Below, piece after piece: positions 8,699 through 17,880 of a stretch of 64,000 bases of DNA. The stretch is from JBKHYJ01 sp046565505. Its GTDB lineage: Bacteria > Acidobacteriota > Blastocatellia > UBA7656. Below the pieces are notes generated by a model. It did no database searches and was not told where the DNA came from. It saw only the letters and a program-made list of their open reading frames with translations. Location of the stretch: assembly GCA_046565505.1 (NCBI GenBank), contig JBKHYJ010000049.1, positions 1 through 64,000 of the forward strand, read 5' to 3'. Positions within the stretch are counted from its first letter, which is position 1. Each line of letters starts with the position of its first letter. The translations under genes were made by a program, and so were the position numbers.

Positions 8699-10084
8699 TC
8701 ACAGTATGTACCGGCTGAGGTCTTCGTTCTTCACTATCTCTGCCAGTTGCTTCTGTACGTACACGGCGTCGACCACGACGTTCTTCTCTTCGAGGTCCGG
8801 GCCCGCGAAAGAGTACTCGTCGAGCAGCGTCTCCATGATGGTGTGCAGCCGGCGCGCGCCTATGTCTTCGGTCTGCTCGTTGACGGAGAACGCAAAGCGC
8901 GCGATGGCGTCTATGGCGTCGTCTGTGAACGTGATGTCTATGCCCTCGGTCCCGAGCAGCGCCTGGTACTGGCGGGCGAGCGAATTCTTAGGCTCCGTGA
9001 GTATGCGCTTGAAATCGTCGACCGTGAGCGGCTTCAGCTCTACGCGGATGGGGAAGCGGCCTTGAAGCTCAGGTATCAAATCAGACGGCTTCGAGACATG
9101 AAACGCGCCGGCGGCTATGAAGAGCACGTGATCGGTCTTCACCATCCCATAGCGCGTGTTTACGGTCGTCCCTTCAACTATGGGCAGGATGTCGCGTTGC
9201 ACGCCTTCGCGCGAAACGTCGGGACCCTGGCCGCCCTCGCGGCCCGCTATCTTGTCGATCTCGTCCAGAAAGACGATGCCCGAGGATTCGACCCGCTCGA
9301 TGGCGGTGCGCGCGACCTGGTCCATGTCTATGAGCTTCTGCTCCTCCTCCTGAATGAGGTACTCCATGGCCTCGTCCACGCGCATCTTGCGCACCTTCGG
9401 GCGCCCGCCGAACATGTTCGGGAACATGTCGCGGAGGTTTATGTCCATCTCCTCGATCCCCTGCGGGGTGTATATTTCAAAGTGGCCGGGGTTGGACCGC
9501 TCCTGCACCTCAAGCTCGACCATCCGCGTGTTTAAGCGGCCCTCGCGCAACTGCTGGCGCAGCTTCTCGCGCGTTCGCTCGAAGGCCTCGAAACTGGAAT
9601 CGCTGTCCGGCTCGTCCATCTGCTTTGACCGCGGCAGCAGCATGTCGAGCATGCGCTCCTCCGCGTTCTGCTCGGCCTTGTCGGCAATTTCCGTGATCTT
9701 CTCCTCGCGTACGAGGTCTATGCCTATCTCTACCAGGTCTCGGATTATCGACTCGACGTCGCGGCCCACGTAGCCGACTTCGGTGAACTTCGACGCCTCG
9801 ACTTTTAAGAAAGGGGAGTTCGATAACCGGGCGAGGCGGCGGGCTATCTCCGTCTTACCGATGCCTGTCGAGCCGATCATAATGATGTTCTTGGGGATGA
9901 CATCCTGTGCCATGTCGGCCGGCAGCTTTTGCCTGCGGATGCGGTTGCGCAGCGCGATTGCCACCGCGCGCTTGGCGGCGTCCTGACCCACCACGTACTT
10001 GTCCAGCTCCTGGACGATCTGGCGCGGGGTCATTTCATCTAGACGGGGCTGCTCTTTCACTTCACCTGATAAGTAGATGACCAT
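8699..10084 (-). CDS. hslU: HslU, ATPase subunit of the HslVU protease
   Basis: 461 residues. AAA+ unfoldase that feeds substrates to the HslV peptidase in the cytoplasm. MTPRQIVQELDKYVVGQD near residue 18 is the family start. Walker A is GSTGIGKTE, the pore loop is in VGYVGRDVESI, Walker B is GIVFLDEIDKIA, and the C-terminus ends SRYIL, the tail that docks into HslV. An I-domain with acidic and Arg-rich sequence lies between. It follows hslV by 53 nt in the usual hslV-hslU order. The first 17 residues are not strongly conserved, so a later start (Met18) is possible. Confidence 0.97.
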   Translation of the reverse strand: MVIYLSGEVKEQPRLDEMTPRQIVQELDKYVVGQDAAKRAVAIALRNRIRRQKLPADMAQDVIPKNIIMIGSTGIGKTEIARRLARLSNSPFLKVEASKFTEVGYVGRDVESIIRDLVEIGIDLVREEKITEIADKAEQNAEERMLDMLLPRSKQMDEPDSDSSFEAFERTREKLRQQLREGRLNTRMVELEVQERSNPGHFEIYTPQGIEEMDINLRDMFPNMFGGRPKVRKMRVDEAMEYLIQEEEQKLIDMDQVARTAIERVESSGIVFLDEIDKIAGREGGQGPDVSREGVQRDILPIVEGTTVNTRYGMVKTDHVLFIAAGAFHVSKPSDLIPELQGRFPIRVELKPLTVDDFKRILTEPKNSLARQYQALLGTEGIDITFTDDAIDAIARFAFSVNEQTEDIGARRLHTIMETLLDEYSFAGPDLEEKNVVVDAVYVQKQLAEIVKNEDLSRYIL

Positions 10085-10137
10085 AAATACATGTTAAGGC
10101 CTGGCCGAATAAATTCAACCTGACTCGTCCACCTGGA

Positions 10138-10704
10138 TTATATTTCTTCGATCAGGATATTGGAATTGGTGTATATGCAGATTTCGCCGGCGATCCTCAT
10201 CGCCTCCGTCGCTATTTCTTTCGCGGACATATTTGTGTGACGGAGCAAGGCGCGCGCGGCGGCCGTCGCGAAAGGGCCGCCCGAGCCGATCGCTACCACG
10301 CCATCGTCCGGCTCTATCACGTCGCCGCCGCCCGAAATGACCAGGGAGGTGTTATCGTCGGCCACGATCAACAGCGCTTCGAGATGGCGCAGGTATTTGT
10401 CCGTGCGCCATTCTTTGCCTAACTCTACGGCAGAGCGCTGCAACTGGCCGTGGTATTGTTCGAGCTTGGATTCGAAGCGTGTGAACAGGGTGAAGGCGTC
10501 GGCGGTCGAGCCGGCGAATCCGGCTATGATCTTCTCGTTATAGAGGCGACGGACTTTTCGCGCGCCGGATTTCATGACGGTCTTATCGAACGTCACCTGG
10601 CCGTCGCCGGCCACGGCCACATGCCCGTTCCTGCGCACGGCGAGGATCGTCGTGCTGCGCACGCGTGGTCGCGTATCGCTATGGCGGAATTTATTAGGCC
10701 GCAT
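10138..10704 (-). CDS. hslV: HslV, peptidase subunit of the HslVU protease
   Basis: 188 residues. N-terminal-threonine peptidase of the proteasome fold. The catalytic block TTILAVRRNGHVAVAGDGQVT begins at Thr18, and the conserved GSGGPFATAAARAL is near residue 143. In E. coli the catalytic Thr directly follows Met1, so with ATG 10704 a 17-residue leader must be removed. An in-frame GTG at 10662 would leave only three residues before the Thr pair. No good ribosome site distinguishes the two. It is transcribed with hslU. Confidence 0.96.
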   Translation of the reverse strand: MRPNKFRHSDTRPRVRSTTILAVRRNGHVAVAGDGQVTFDKTVMKSGARKVRRLYNEKIIAGFAGSTADAFTLFTRFESKLEQYHGQLQRSAVELGKEWRTDKYLRHLEALLIVADDNTSLVISGGGDVIEPDDGVVAIGSGGPFATAAARALLRHTNMSAKEIATEAMRIAGEICIYTNSNILIEEI

Positions 10705-10747
10705 AAATGGCGACTATAATCCCCGCCTACAGCCTTGTCAAGAAAGC

Positions 10748-12214
10748 CTAATTTGACGCCGACGCTTCAACGAGGCAGAAATTACTTTCATGATCGACGC
10801 CCAATCGGTAGGGTTCGAGGCGGAATGCGCCGCCGCTTTCCTCGATGAGGATCGAGTGCGGGGCGAGCAGGTTCGTCAGCCGTAAACGGCCGCGGGCGCC
10901 GGCGGCCGCCGCCAGGCGCGAGACGTTGAGCGACGCGGAGCTGAATTTGTGCCAGGCCTCGGAAACCTGCCCGATGTAGGCGACCGCGCGGCCCCCAGAC
11001 CGCCTCGTGAACGCCACGGTCCCATACGTTTCGCAATCGAAGAGCGAGAAGTCGCCCGACTCGAAAATGTCGTCGGACGTGGCCTCAAGCACTGTAAGGT
11101 AGGACTTTTTTAACGCCGCGTCCGTGGGCTCTGCGATCAATGGCCTCACACGTTGAACGGGCAGGCGCTCATGCCTCCCCTCCATCTGGCCTTCATGTAT
11201 CAGCGCGGAACCGGGGAGCGAAAGGACCAACGCGCAAAAGGCGAGATTATCCGCGCGGCTGAAGACCGTCGCGGCCCTCTGCTCGTCATGGTTTTCGATA
11301 AAATAAACTGAACTTCGCAGCGCGGCGGAATCTTTCGTAAGGCGCTCGATTACGGCCCTCGAATCACGCGCGACGAGCGCGTCATACAATTTTTTCTCGT
11401 ACGTGAGGTCGAATCCGAGTTGATGGAGCAGCGGCTCTTTATCCCAATACGCCTCGGCAATGAATTTAAAATTCGGCGACTGCTTTTTGACTTCGCCGAT
11501 GGCCCTATCCCAGAACTCCCCAGGCATCAGTTCGTTAAAGGCGGATTCCGGCACGAGCGGAAACCATTGATGGCGTATGTAATCTCTCAGCACGAGCATG
11601 GCCATGTCGCACCTGACGCCATCGGCGTGCCGGCTGATCTGCTTGAGCGTTTCTATCATGCGGAGTCTTAACCCCGCGTTGCTGTAATCAAGCTGAGCCG
11701 TGTCGGTCCAGGGGGGGAAGTACGGGTCACGCCCGAAAGCGATCACCTCGCCCGATGGGTGCAAAAAGTATTCGTTCGTGGACTGTCTCCTGGCCCGCAC
11801 CTCGCTGCGCATGAAGAACTCTGGATGGTCGTCGATCCAGGGCGAATCAAGCGCCATGTGGTTAGACACGAAGTCCACTATGACGGCCAGCCCCGCGTCA
11901 TGCGCCCGACTCACCAGGGCAGTGAACTGGCCCCCGCCGCCCAGGCCCGCGTTAAATTCGTAAACAGGAACGGCGTAAGGCGAGCCCTCATAATCTTCTG
12001 AGATAACTTTTGATATCTTGCGCGCGCCCTCACTGATCTGCCAGGCGCCCATAAGCCATATGGCATCGAATCCTAGCCGGGCCAATTCCGCTAACTCGGC
12101 ATCCTCGATGTCATCGAACTTTTGACAATGCGCGCGCGAGTTGATTTCGTAGATACGCAATTTTCGTGAATTACCTGGAGCCGGGATGTATTTAATGAGT
12201 GCCCGGTATTTCAT
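10748..12214 (-). CDS. GH13 alpha-amylase family glycosidase
   Basis: 488 residues. The four GH13 regions are intact: DFVSNH (114-119), GVRCDMA with nucleophile Asp203, FIAEAYW with acid/base Glu254, and FIENHD with Asp310. A (beta/alpha)8 barrel (about 20-400) is followed by a small beta domain. No signal peptide is visible, so it should act in the cytoplasm, perhaps on maltooligosaccharides or trehalose-like glucosides; the exact specificity cannot be read. The start codon overlaps the 3' end of the marR gene by 23 nt, which implies co-transcription. Confidence 0.88.
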   Translation of the reverse strand: MKYRALIKYIPAPGNSRKLRIYEINSRAHCQKFDDIEDAELAELARLGFDAIWLMGAWQISEGARKISKVISEDYEGSPYAVPVYEFNAGLGGGGQFTALVSRAHDAGLAVIVDFVSNHMALDSPWIDDHPEFFMRSEVRARRQSTNEYFLHPSGEVIAFGRDPYFPPWTDTAQLDYSNAGLRLRMIETLKQISRHADGVRCDMAMLVLRDYIRHQWFPLVPESAFNELMPGEFWDRAIGEVKKQSPNFKFIAEAYWDKEPLLHQLGFDLTYEKKLYDALVARDSRAVIERLTKDSAALRSSVYFIENHDEQRAATVFSRADNLAFCALVLSLPGSALIHEGQMEGRHERLPVQRVRPLIAEPTDAALKKSYLTVLEATSDDIFESGDFSLFDCETYGTVAFTRRSGGRAVAYIGQVSEAWHKFSSASLNVSRLAAAAGARGRLRLTNLLAPHSILIEESGGAFRLEPYRLGVDHESNFCLVEASASN

Positions 12215-12695
12215 GCCCCGGGAATGTGGTGGTTACTTCCAACCCATCGAGCCAGGAGAACCGCACCGCTTCGGCCAGAAATGACCGCTTATCGGCGGGC
12301 AAAGAGTTCAGGTATCTATCGCGATTCTTCAACCCGTCCTCGGTGATGGCATGCAAAACATCTTTCCCGCGCTCGCTGAGCGATACGAGCAATTGCGGCC
12401 TGTGAGAGTTCGACTCATACTTCAAGTCTAATAAGTCGAGCTGCTGCATACGCTTGCAAAGCTGGCCCGTGGCCGTCCTGTCCCTGACGAGATGCTCTGC
12501 CAGAACCCTCAGCGGCAGGCTCGCTTCGCCTAAACAATGAACCGCTAAAAGCACTTGATAATGCTCCAGAGTCGTATTATGAGCCGCGGCTGCCCTGGCG
12601 TAAAAATCGTCGAGCGTCCGAAGATAATTGCGGGCCGTCGTGAGCTGCTCGTAAATGTCCACATGCGAACCACTTATCTTTCCGTCAGAAGACAT
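12192..12695 (-). CDS. MarR family transcriptional regulator
   Basis: 167 residues with a winged helix-turn-helix: LEHYQVLLAVHCLGEASLPLRVLAEHL contains the recognition region, and the wing is followed by PQLLVSLSERGKDVLHAI, typical of MarR/HTH_27. It overlaps the GH13 gene and is probably a local regulator of this two-gene unit. A 21-bp AT-rich palindrome lies 50 nt upstream of the start. The ligand is unknown. Confidence 0.85.
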   Translation of the reverse strand: MSSDGKISGSHVDIYEQLTTARNYLRTLDDFYARAAAAHNTTLEHYQVLLAVHCLGEASLPLRVLAEHLVRDRTATGQLCKRMQQLDLLDLKYESNSHRPQLLVSLSERGKDVLHAITEDGLKNRDRYLNSLPADKRSFLAEAVRFSWLDGLEVTTTFPGHEIPGTH

Positions 12696-12744
12696 TCTTA
12701 AACCCTACCCTTGCATCTAGATACTTCGGGAATTATGTTGTATT

Positions 12745-12765
12745 ATATAACGTTACATGTTATAT
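12745..12765. promoter_or_regulatory. Candidate MarR operator
   Basis: ATATAAC and GTTATAT form a perfect 7-bp palindrome around a 7-nt centre, in an AT-rich stretch between marR (minus) and rpoD (plus). MarR proteins often bind such palindromes near their own promoter. Binding here is inference. Confidence 0.45.
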
Positions 12766-12815
12766 TATGTATTGCATTACAGTATGTCAACCATTATTTC
12801 CGGGTGACAAAAATT

Positions 12816-12849
12816 AAGGCGCCGCTGGGGATGAAAAGGGGCGCCTTTT
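12816..12849 (+). terminator. Terminator-like hairpin in the rpoD leader
   Basis: AAGGCGCC (12816-12823) pairs with GGCGCCTT (12840-12847) and is followed by two more T residues. It ends 22 nt before the rpoD ATG. It could end transcription entering from upstream or act within the rpoD leader. No plus-strand gene precedes it in this gap. Confidence 0.5.
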
Positions 12850-12871
12850 AGTTCGGTCTAATACACGGCAA

Positions 12872-14539
12872 ATGGCGAAAGGCGGAATGAAAAGTCGCAT
12901 GGACAAAGACATTCTTATAGACCCGGCCGAGGAGGGCCACGAAGATTTCGGCCCCGCGGTTGGAATTGAGCGTATTGTAGCCGAGATAGATGAGGATGAA
13001 GCCGAGTCCCTGTGGGAATCGGTCGCCGTCGAGGAAGAGGAAACTCCTGAAGCTTCCGAGGAGTCATCTGATGAAGTTGACGTTGATTTAGAGCCCGGCA
13101 AAGACGAATCCCTTGATCCGATGCGGCTGTACCTTCGCGAAATGAGTTCGGTCCCGCTTCTCACTCGCGAGGACGAGATCCGAATAGCCAAGCGCATCGA
13201 GCGGGGCAACAAGCGCATTTACAAGGCGCTTTCGCGTTCATTCATCACCATCGAGGAGGTGCACAGGCTATACGACCAGCTCGTGACGGGAGAGATCAAT
13301 CCGCAGGATATCGTAGACGTGGCGACCGACCCCGAGGCCGAAGAGGCGCTCGAGGAGCAGCGCGAAGAGATTCGCCAGCACGTCATGGCGGAGTTCGAGC
13401 AGATCATCAAGTCTCATGACAAGCTCATTAAGCTCGCGGGTAAGATCGAGGCCGAGCCCAAGACCTCAAAGAAACTGAAGAAGCTTCGCCGCCAATACGC
13501 GCACCAACTGATCGAAATGTCGAAGCGCGTCCGCACCTTTACTTTCAGCGCGGAGATGCGCCGCCGCTTCATGGAGACCATCGAAGGCGTAGTCAAGGAG
13601 ATTCGCGCCGCCGAGAGCGAGCTTAATAAGATAGACCGCGCGCTTGAGTCTAAGCGCCGCAAAGATATTGACGACCTGAAGAAGCAGCAGCGCACGCTCC
13701 GCAAAATGATTCGAGAAATGGAGCGGCAGTACGCGGCGTCGGCGGTTGATATTAAGCGGACACATCAGACCATCGTAGCGGCCGAGGCGGAAGTCGAGCA
13801 GGCAAAGCGCGAAATGATTGAGGCGAATCTGCGCCTGGTCATCTCGATCGCGAAGAACTACATCAACCGCGGGCTGCACTTCCTTGACCTCATTCAGGAA
13901 GGCAACATAGGGTTGATGCGCGCGGTCGAGAAGTTCGATTGGCGGCGCGGTTACAAGTTTTCGACTTACGCCACGTGGTGGATCCGCCAAGCCGTTACGC
14001 GCGCTATAGCCGACCAGGGCCGCACCATACGCGTGCCCGTCCACATGGTCGAAGTCATCAACAAGATTCTGCGCACCCAGCGGCTTATGGTTCAGGAGCT
14101 GGGCCGCGAGCCGACTCATGAGGAGCTCGCGCGCAGGGTTGACATGCCTGCGTGGAAGGTCCGCAAGGCGCTGAAGATCGCGCAGCAGCCCATCTCGCTC
14201 GAAACCCCGATCGGTGACGATGGCGAGACGACCATCGCCAGCTTCATAGAGGACCGCCGCTCGGCTAACCCCGCGGAGACCGCCATAACCAACAACCTCC
14301 GCGAGTTGACCGAGGACGTGCTTTCGACTCTCACCCCGCGCGAGAAGGAGATCATCAAGATGCGCTTCGGCCTCGATCAGTCGGGCGAGGAACGCACGCT
14401 TGAGGAGGTAGGGAAGCACTTCAACGTGACGCGCGAGCGAATACGCCAGATAGAAGCGAAGGCGCTGGCGAAGCTTCGTCACCCGTCGCGCTCGCGCCGC
14501 TTGCGCGCGTTCCTTGATGGGACCGCGATAGCTTCATAG
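12872..14539 (+). CDS. rpoD: RNA polymerase primary sigma factor RpoD
   Basis: 555 residues. Region 1.1 is replaced by an acidic N-terminus. Region 1.2 (DPMRLYLREMSSVPLLTREDEI, about 88-110) is followed by a roughly 200-residue charged non-conserved region, region 2 (EANLRLVISIAKNYINRGL, LDLIQEGNIGLMRAVEKFDW, FSTYATWWIRQAVTRA), region 3 (REPTHEELA) and region 4 (VTRERIRQIEAKALAKLRHP). It directs the core polymerase to housekeeping promoters. Start ATG 12872 has no clear ribosome site; ATG 12887 and ATG 12899 are alternatives. A strong terminator follows the gene, which is probably monocistronic. Confidence 0.97.
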   Translation: MAKGGMKSRMDKDILIDPAEEGHEDFGPAVGIERIVAEIDEDEAESLWESVAVEEEETPEASEESSDEVDVDLEPGKDESLDPMRLYLREMSSVPLLTREDEIRIAKRIERGNKRIYKALSRSFITIEEVHRLYDQLVTGEINPQDIVDVATDPEAEEALEEQREEIRQHVMAEFEQIIKSHDKLIKLAGKIEAEPKTSKKLKKLRRQYAHQLIEMSKRVRTFTFSAEMRRRFMETIEGVVKEIRAAESELNKIDRALESKRRKDIDDLKKQQRTLRKMIREMERQYAASAVDIKRTHQTIVAAEAEVEQAKREMIEANLRLVISIAKNYINRGLHFLDLIQEGNIGLMRAVEKFDWRRGYKFSTYATWWIRQAVTRAIADQGRTIRVPVHMVEVINKILRTQRLMVQELGREPTHEELARRVDMPAWKVRKALKIAQQPISLETPIGDDGETTIASFIEDRRSANPAETAITNNLRELTEDVLSTLTPREKEIIKMRFGLDQSGEERTLEEVGKHFNVTRERIRQIEAKALAKLRHPSRSRRLRAFLDGTAIAS

Positions 14540-14565
14540 CCATCAAAACTGCTCTCAGTAGAACC

Positions 14566-14593
14566 GGGGCCGCATGTCGGCCCCTTTTGTTTT
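14566..14593 (+). terminator. rpoD terminator
   Basis: GGGGCCG (14566-14572) pairs with CGGCCCC (14578-14584) around a 5-nt loop, followed by TTTTGTTTT. It ends just before the stop of the convergent UroD-like gene. Confidence 0.9.
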
Positions 14594-14598
14594 GGCGA

Positions 14599-15528
14599 TC
14601 ACGCCGGCCTCTCGGCCGCCGCCTTAATCGCGCGCAGGGTCCGTTCCGGCGTGTCGGTCGGGACTGAGCATCCCGGTGTGATTATCAACCCGCGCGCCCC
14701 AACGTCTCGGATGGCGCGCGAGACTTGTTTCTCGATCTCAGGCGGAGAAAGGTGGGCGGCTATGGCTTCGTCGACCCCGCCCATAACAGTCTTGCCCGAC
14801 CGCGCGTGACCTTCGGCGAGCGACGGGGCCGTGGCGAAGTGTGACCAGTTTATGGCGCTCACGGGGTAATCGAGCAGCGCGTCGAAATGTATTCGCTTGC
14901 CGTGTATGTGGAGCACGTTGAATGGGGCTTCGCGCGCCGCCTCCAGTACCTTCAGGTCGAACGGGCGGCCCCACGTTTTGTACTCCTCCGTCGTCATGGC
15001 GTCGTCCGTGGCCGCCCCGAGTGATAAGAATATTCCCGACGCCCCCCGCGCTAAAGCCTCCCTCGTATAATTGGCCAGGGATGTCGCTATCACATCCATC
15101 CCGGCGAGCAAGGCCTCCGGGTGCCGCGCGCGGAGTTCGGCTAGGTCGCCCGCCCGGGTCATTCTGCGGGCCGTCGTCCACGGGCTGAAGATAGTCTCAA
15201 TGAATAAAGCTTCGTTGCCTATGGAATCGCTAATCATGGAGAGCGCGGCGAGCTGTTCCGCCCAGCACTCGTCCGTCCCTTCGACCGGCTCCAGCCTCCC
15301 CCAGTCGTCGCCCGTTTCGATGGCCTCAAGGCCGGGCGGCGGCGGGTAAGGGTAATCATTCATTACCTTCAAGAAATCCAGGTCGTAGGCCCGATAGAAA
15401 TCTATCTCCGCCTCCGCATGCTTGCGGCCGGGCATGTGATGAAGTCCGAAGTGATACCAAAAGCTGAATGGGGGGCGGTCAACCTCTTGCCCCTTGAGCG
15501 CGCCTGTTACTCGTTCGATCTTATTCAA
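14599..15528 (-). CDS. Uroporphyrinogen decarboxylase superfamily protein
   Basis: 309 residues from a TTG at 15528 with AGGA 9 nt upstream. A UroD-like (beta/alpha)8 barrel is indicated by DFLKVMNDYPYP, GASGIFLSLGA, FNVLHIHGKR, AINWSHFATAPS and GVDEAI. The N-terminal Arg/Asp motif of true HemE (around MRQAGR) is not seen, so haem synthesis is unlikely. The superfamily also includes MtaA/CmuA methyltransferases acting with corrinoid proteins, which fits loosely with the B12 genes 2.5 kb away, but no corrinoid-binding partner is adjacent. Substrate unknown. Confidence 0.8.
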   Translation of the reverse strand: MNKIERVTGALKGQEVDRPPFSFWYHFGLHHMPGRKHAEAEIDFYRAYDLDFLKVMNDYPYPPPPGLEAIETGDDWGRLEPVEGTDECWAEQLAALSMISDSIGNEALFIETIFSPWTTARRMTRAGDLAELRARHPEALLAGMDVIATSLANYTREALARGASGIFLSLGAATDDAMTTEEYKTWGRPFDLKVLEAAREAPFNVLHIHGKRIHFDALLDYPVSAINWSHFATAPSLAEGHARSGKTVMGGVDEAIAAHLSPPEIEKQVSRAIRDVGARGLIITPGCSVPTDTPERTLRAIKAAAERPA

Positions 15529-15863
15529 AGCAATGTCCTCGCTGTCTAAGTTAGTAATTTAGTTTATTGCGCGGGGCGGCGTTGAGCAACAATCTTTGCG
15601 CCCCCGTCCCGAACGGGCGCAAGCCCTGCCTCCCCGCACATTCATGTCGAAGAGAGGCGGATGGCGGCCTGCTAACGAAGTCTCTATAGATTGGAACATA
15701 TCGCCGCCGGCGGCGTCTAAAACACTACCATACCGTAGAAAACGCCGGCGCCCGGGCGCTGTGAAATTGAGGCATACAGTGTCGGTGTGATGTCTGAATC
15801 GGCCAGCTTTCGCACAATCGCGTTCGGCAGCCGGGCAGTAAGGTCTTTCATAAGGAGATCGGC
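15529..15863. other. Divergent intergenic region, no gene seen
   Basis: The gap between the UroD-like gene (minus) and the helical exported protein (plus) should hold both promoters. It contains a hairpin with arms TTGCGCCC (15596-15603) and GGGCGCAA (15615-15622) and a ribosome site, AAGGAGATC, just before ATG 15864. I see no RNA gene. Confidence 0.5.
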
Positions 15864-17696
15864 ATGAAATTGAGGCGCCCCTTTAGCTCACTCACCCTCT
15901 CAGTGTTCCTCATTTCGACCATCGCCGGGCAAACACTCCCTCAAGAATCCGCCAGGGCAGATAAAACGAGAGCCGACCAGGAGAAGGCCCGCGAGGTCAT
16001 CGAGAAGAAAGCGCTCGTACTGCTTGACGAAGTGTTGAAGGAAGCCCCGACGCTCAGGCTCGCGGAGAATCGTATTCACCTGCAGGCGCTGGCGGCCGAC
16101 CTGCTCTGGGACCGTGACGAAAAGCGCGCCCGCGCCCTGTTCAAGCAGGCGGCAGATGGTTTGGCCGGACTCCTGTCTGACGAAGACATCCCGGCGTCGC
16201 CTCAATATGGGTTCGTGGTGGATGGCCCGGCGACGTATTCTCCCGGGCGGTACCCCGGCCTGGTGCAGGCGCGCGGGCAGTTGCGGCAAGAGATTCTGCA
16301 ACTGCTCACCAATCATGACCCCAAGGCTGCCCGCGACTTTTTGCGGGCGACGTCGGGCAATCAACAAAATCCCCACTACGGCAACATGGGCGGTGACATC
16401 GACGCGGACTTGAACTTAGCCTCGCAACTGGCGGCGAGTGACCCCAAGCAGGCGTTACAAATCGCGGAGGAGCATCTCGAAAAGGGCTTCCCCTACGCGC
16501 TCGTCAATGTTTTGGCTAGGCTCCAAAACAAAGACCCGGAGGCGGCCGAGAAATTGATGGCGGGAATAATGAACCGGCTGCGCTCTGAAAACTTCGCCAC
16601 GAATCGCGAGGCGGCATCGCTCGCCATAGCGCTCATAGGGCAGGAGGGCGAAACCGACGAGACGGATTTAACCCCCATCGAGGCGCGAAGCGCTTCAAAG
16701 AATCAGCAGGCTTTGAATGAGAAAGTCATACGCGAGCTGCTCGGCCTGGTATTGACCGCCGCGCTGAATCAGCCCATCAGGAAGCCTGCCGATTCCGAAG
16801 ACGACGACCAGAACGGGCAGCCTCCTCTCGTAGCCTCGCTCGAGGGGTTGATGCCGAAGGTTGAAAAATACGCCCCATCGCGTGCGCCGGCATTGCGGAA
16901 AAAGATCGCGGAATACCAAAGCACTCTCGCCCCGCAATCGAGGGTCTACAAAGAGTATGAGACAGTCTTACAGACGGGCGATTCTCAGGCGCTGATGGAT
17001 GCCGCCGCGAAGGCGAGCCCCTCGGCGAGGGAAACGCTTGTCATGCAGGCGATAATGAAGGCGGCAGGCGACGAGCAGTATGACCGCGCCCGTCAGATTA
17101 TAAACGAGCATGTTAAAGACGCAGGTCAACGCAAGCAAATGCTTGCGAACGTCGACAGGCAGGTGCTTCAGCGCGCATCCATGCAGGGCAAGCTGGACGA
17201 GGCCCGCCCGCTCCTCTTACGACTCCCCACGGAAGAGCGGGCGGCCTTGCTCACTCAGTTCGCTATGACAGCGGTAGGGAAGGGAGACAATAAACTCGGG
17301 CTTCAAATCCTGGACGAGGCGCGGTCGCTGGTGGGCGCGCAGGCGGCGGACCATATGGAGCTCGGCGTATTGCTTCAGCTTGCGCGAAGCTACGCCGGCA
17401 TCGAACCTGCCCGGAGCTTTGACATAATCGAGCCGACCGTAGAACAGCTTAACGTGTTGCTGTCCGCGCTCGCGACCCTGGATGGGTTCGAGTCCTGGCG
17501 ACAATTCAAAGATGGAGAGTTGATAGGCATAAGCTCAAGCGTGGTAGTCAATATGACTATGCAATGCGCAAGCGATTTAGCCATGCTCTCGGGGGCAGAC
17601 TTTGACCGCGCGAAGGCCGCCGCCGACCGCTTCGGTCGCAATGAAGTGCGGTTAATCGCCTGCGTGTTCGTGGCTAAAGGCGCGCTTTCTAAGTAG
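15864..17696 (+). CDS. Exported alpha-helical repeat protein of unknown function
   Basis: 610 residues with a strong AAGGAG ribosome site 8 nt before the ATG. Residues 1-22 are a signal peptide (FSSLTLSVFLISTIAG). The rest is almost wholly helical and resembles TPR or HEAT-type solenoids: segments such as LASQLAASDPKQALQIAEEHL and LLQLARSYAGIEPARSFDII recur with about 30-40-residue spacing. There are no enzyme motifs. It probably is a periplasmic scaffold, but that is inference. It stands alone before the B12 riboswitch. Confidence 0.7.
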   Translation: MKLRRPFSSLTLSVFLISTIAGQTLPQESARADKTRADQEKAREVIEKKALVLLDEVLKEAPTLRLAENRIHLQALAADLLWDRDEKRARALFKQAADGLAGLLSDEDIPASPQYGFVVDGPATYSPGRYPGLVQARGQLRQEILQLLTNHDPKAARDFLRATSGNQQNPHYGNMGGDIDADLNLASQLAASDPKQALQIAEEHLEKGFPYALVNVLARLQNKDPEAAEKLMAGIMNRLRSENFATNREAASLAIALIGQEGETDETDLTPIEARSASKNQQALNEKVIRELLGLVLTAALNQPIRKPADSEDDDQNGQPPLVASLEGLMPKVEKYAPSRAPALRKKIAEYQSTLAPQSRVYKEYETVLQTGDSQALMDAAAKASPSARETLVMQAIMKAAGDEQYDRARQIINEHVKDAGQRKQMLANVDRQVLQRASMQGKLDEARPLLLRLPTEERAALLTQFAMTAVGKGDNKLGLQILDEARSLVGAQAADHMELGVLLQLARSYAGIEPARSFDIIEPTVEQLNVLLSALATLDGFESWRQFKDGELIGISSSVVVNMTMQCASDLAMLSGADFDRAKAAADRFGRNEVRLIACVFVAKGALSK

Positions 17697-17880
17697 GCGC
17701 CTCCGGGTGCTTTGCGCAAAAAGTCACCTGACTGTCGTAGGAAATTTGGTTCGTCCTACGCGCAGGTCCGCAACGCGACTCTTCAGGCAAGGCTGCGCGA
17801 CGCTGCTCCCGCCATAGTAATTGACAGCACTCTTGCTGCTTGATATATTGTCACTGCTTCAACAAGTTCTTTCCAGTTTA

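Noticed and set aside
13466..14482. Long open frame on the minus strand opposite rpoD (338 codons)
   Set aside because: It mirrors the rpoD coding frame, has no ribosome site or family resemblance, and such long shadow frames are common in GC-rich DNA.
17736..17760. Hairpin CGTAGGA/TCCTACG after the helical exported protein as a terminator
   Set aside because: A 7-bp stem without a T-run is too weak to call.
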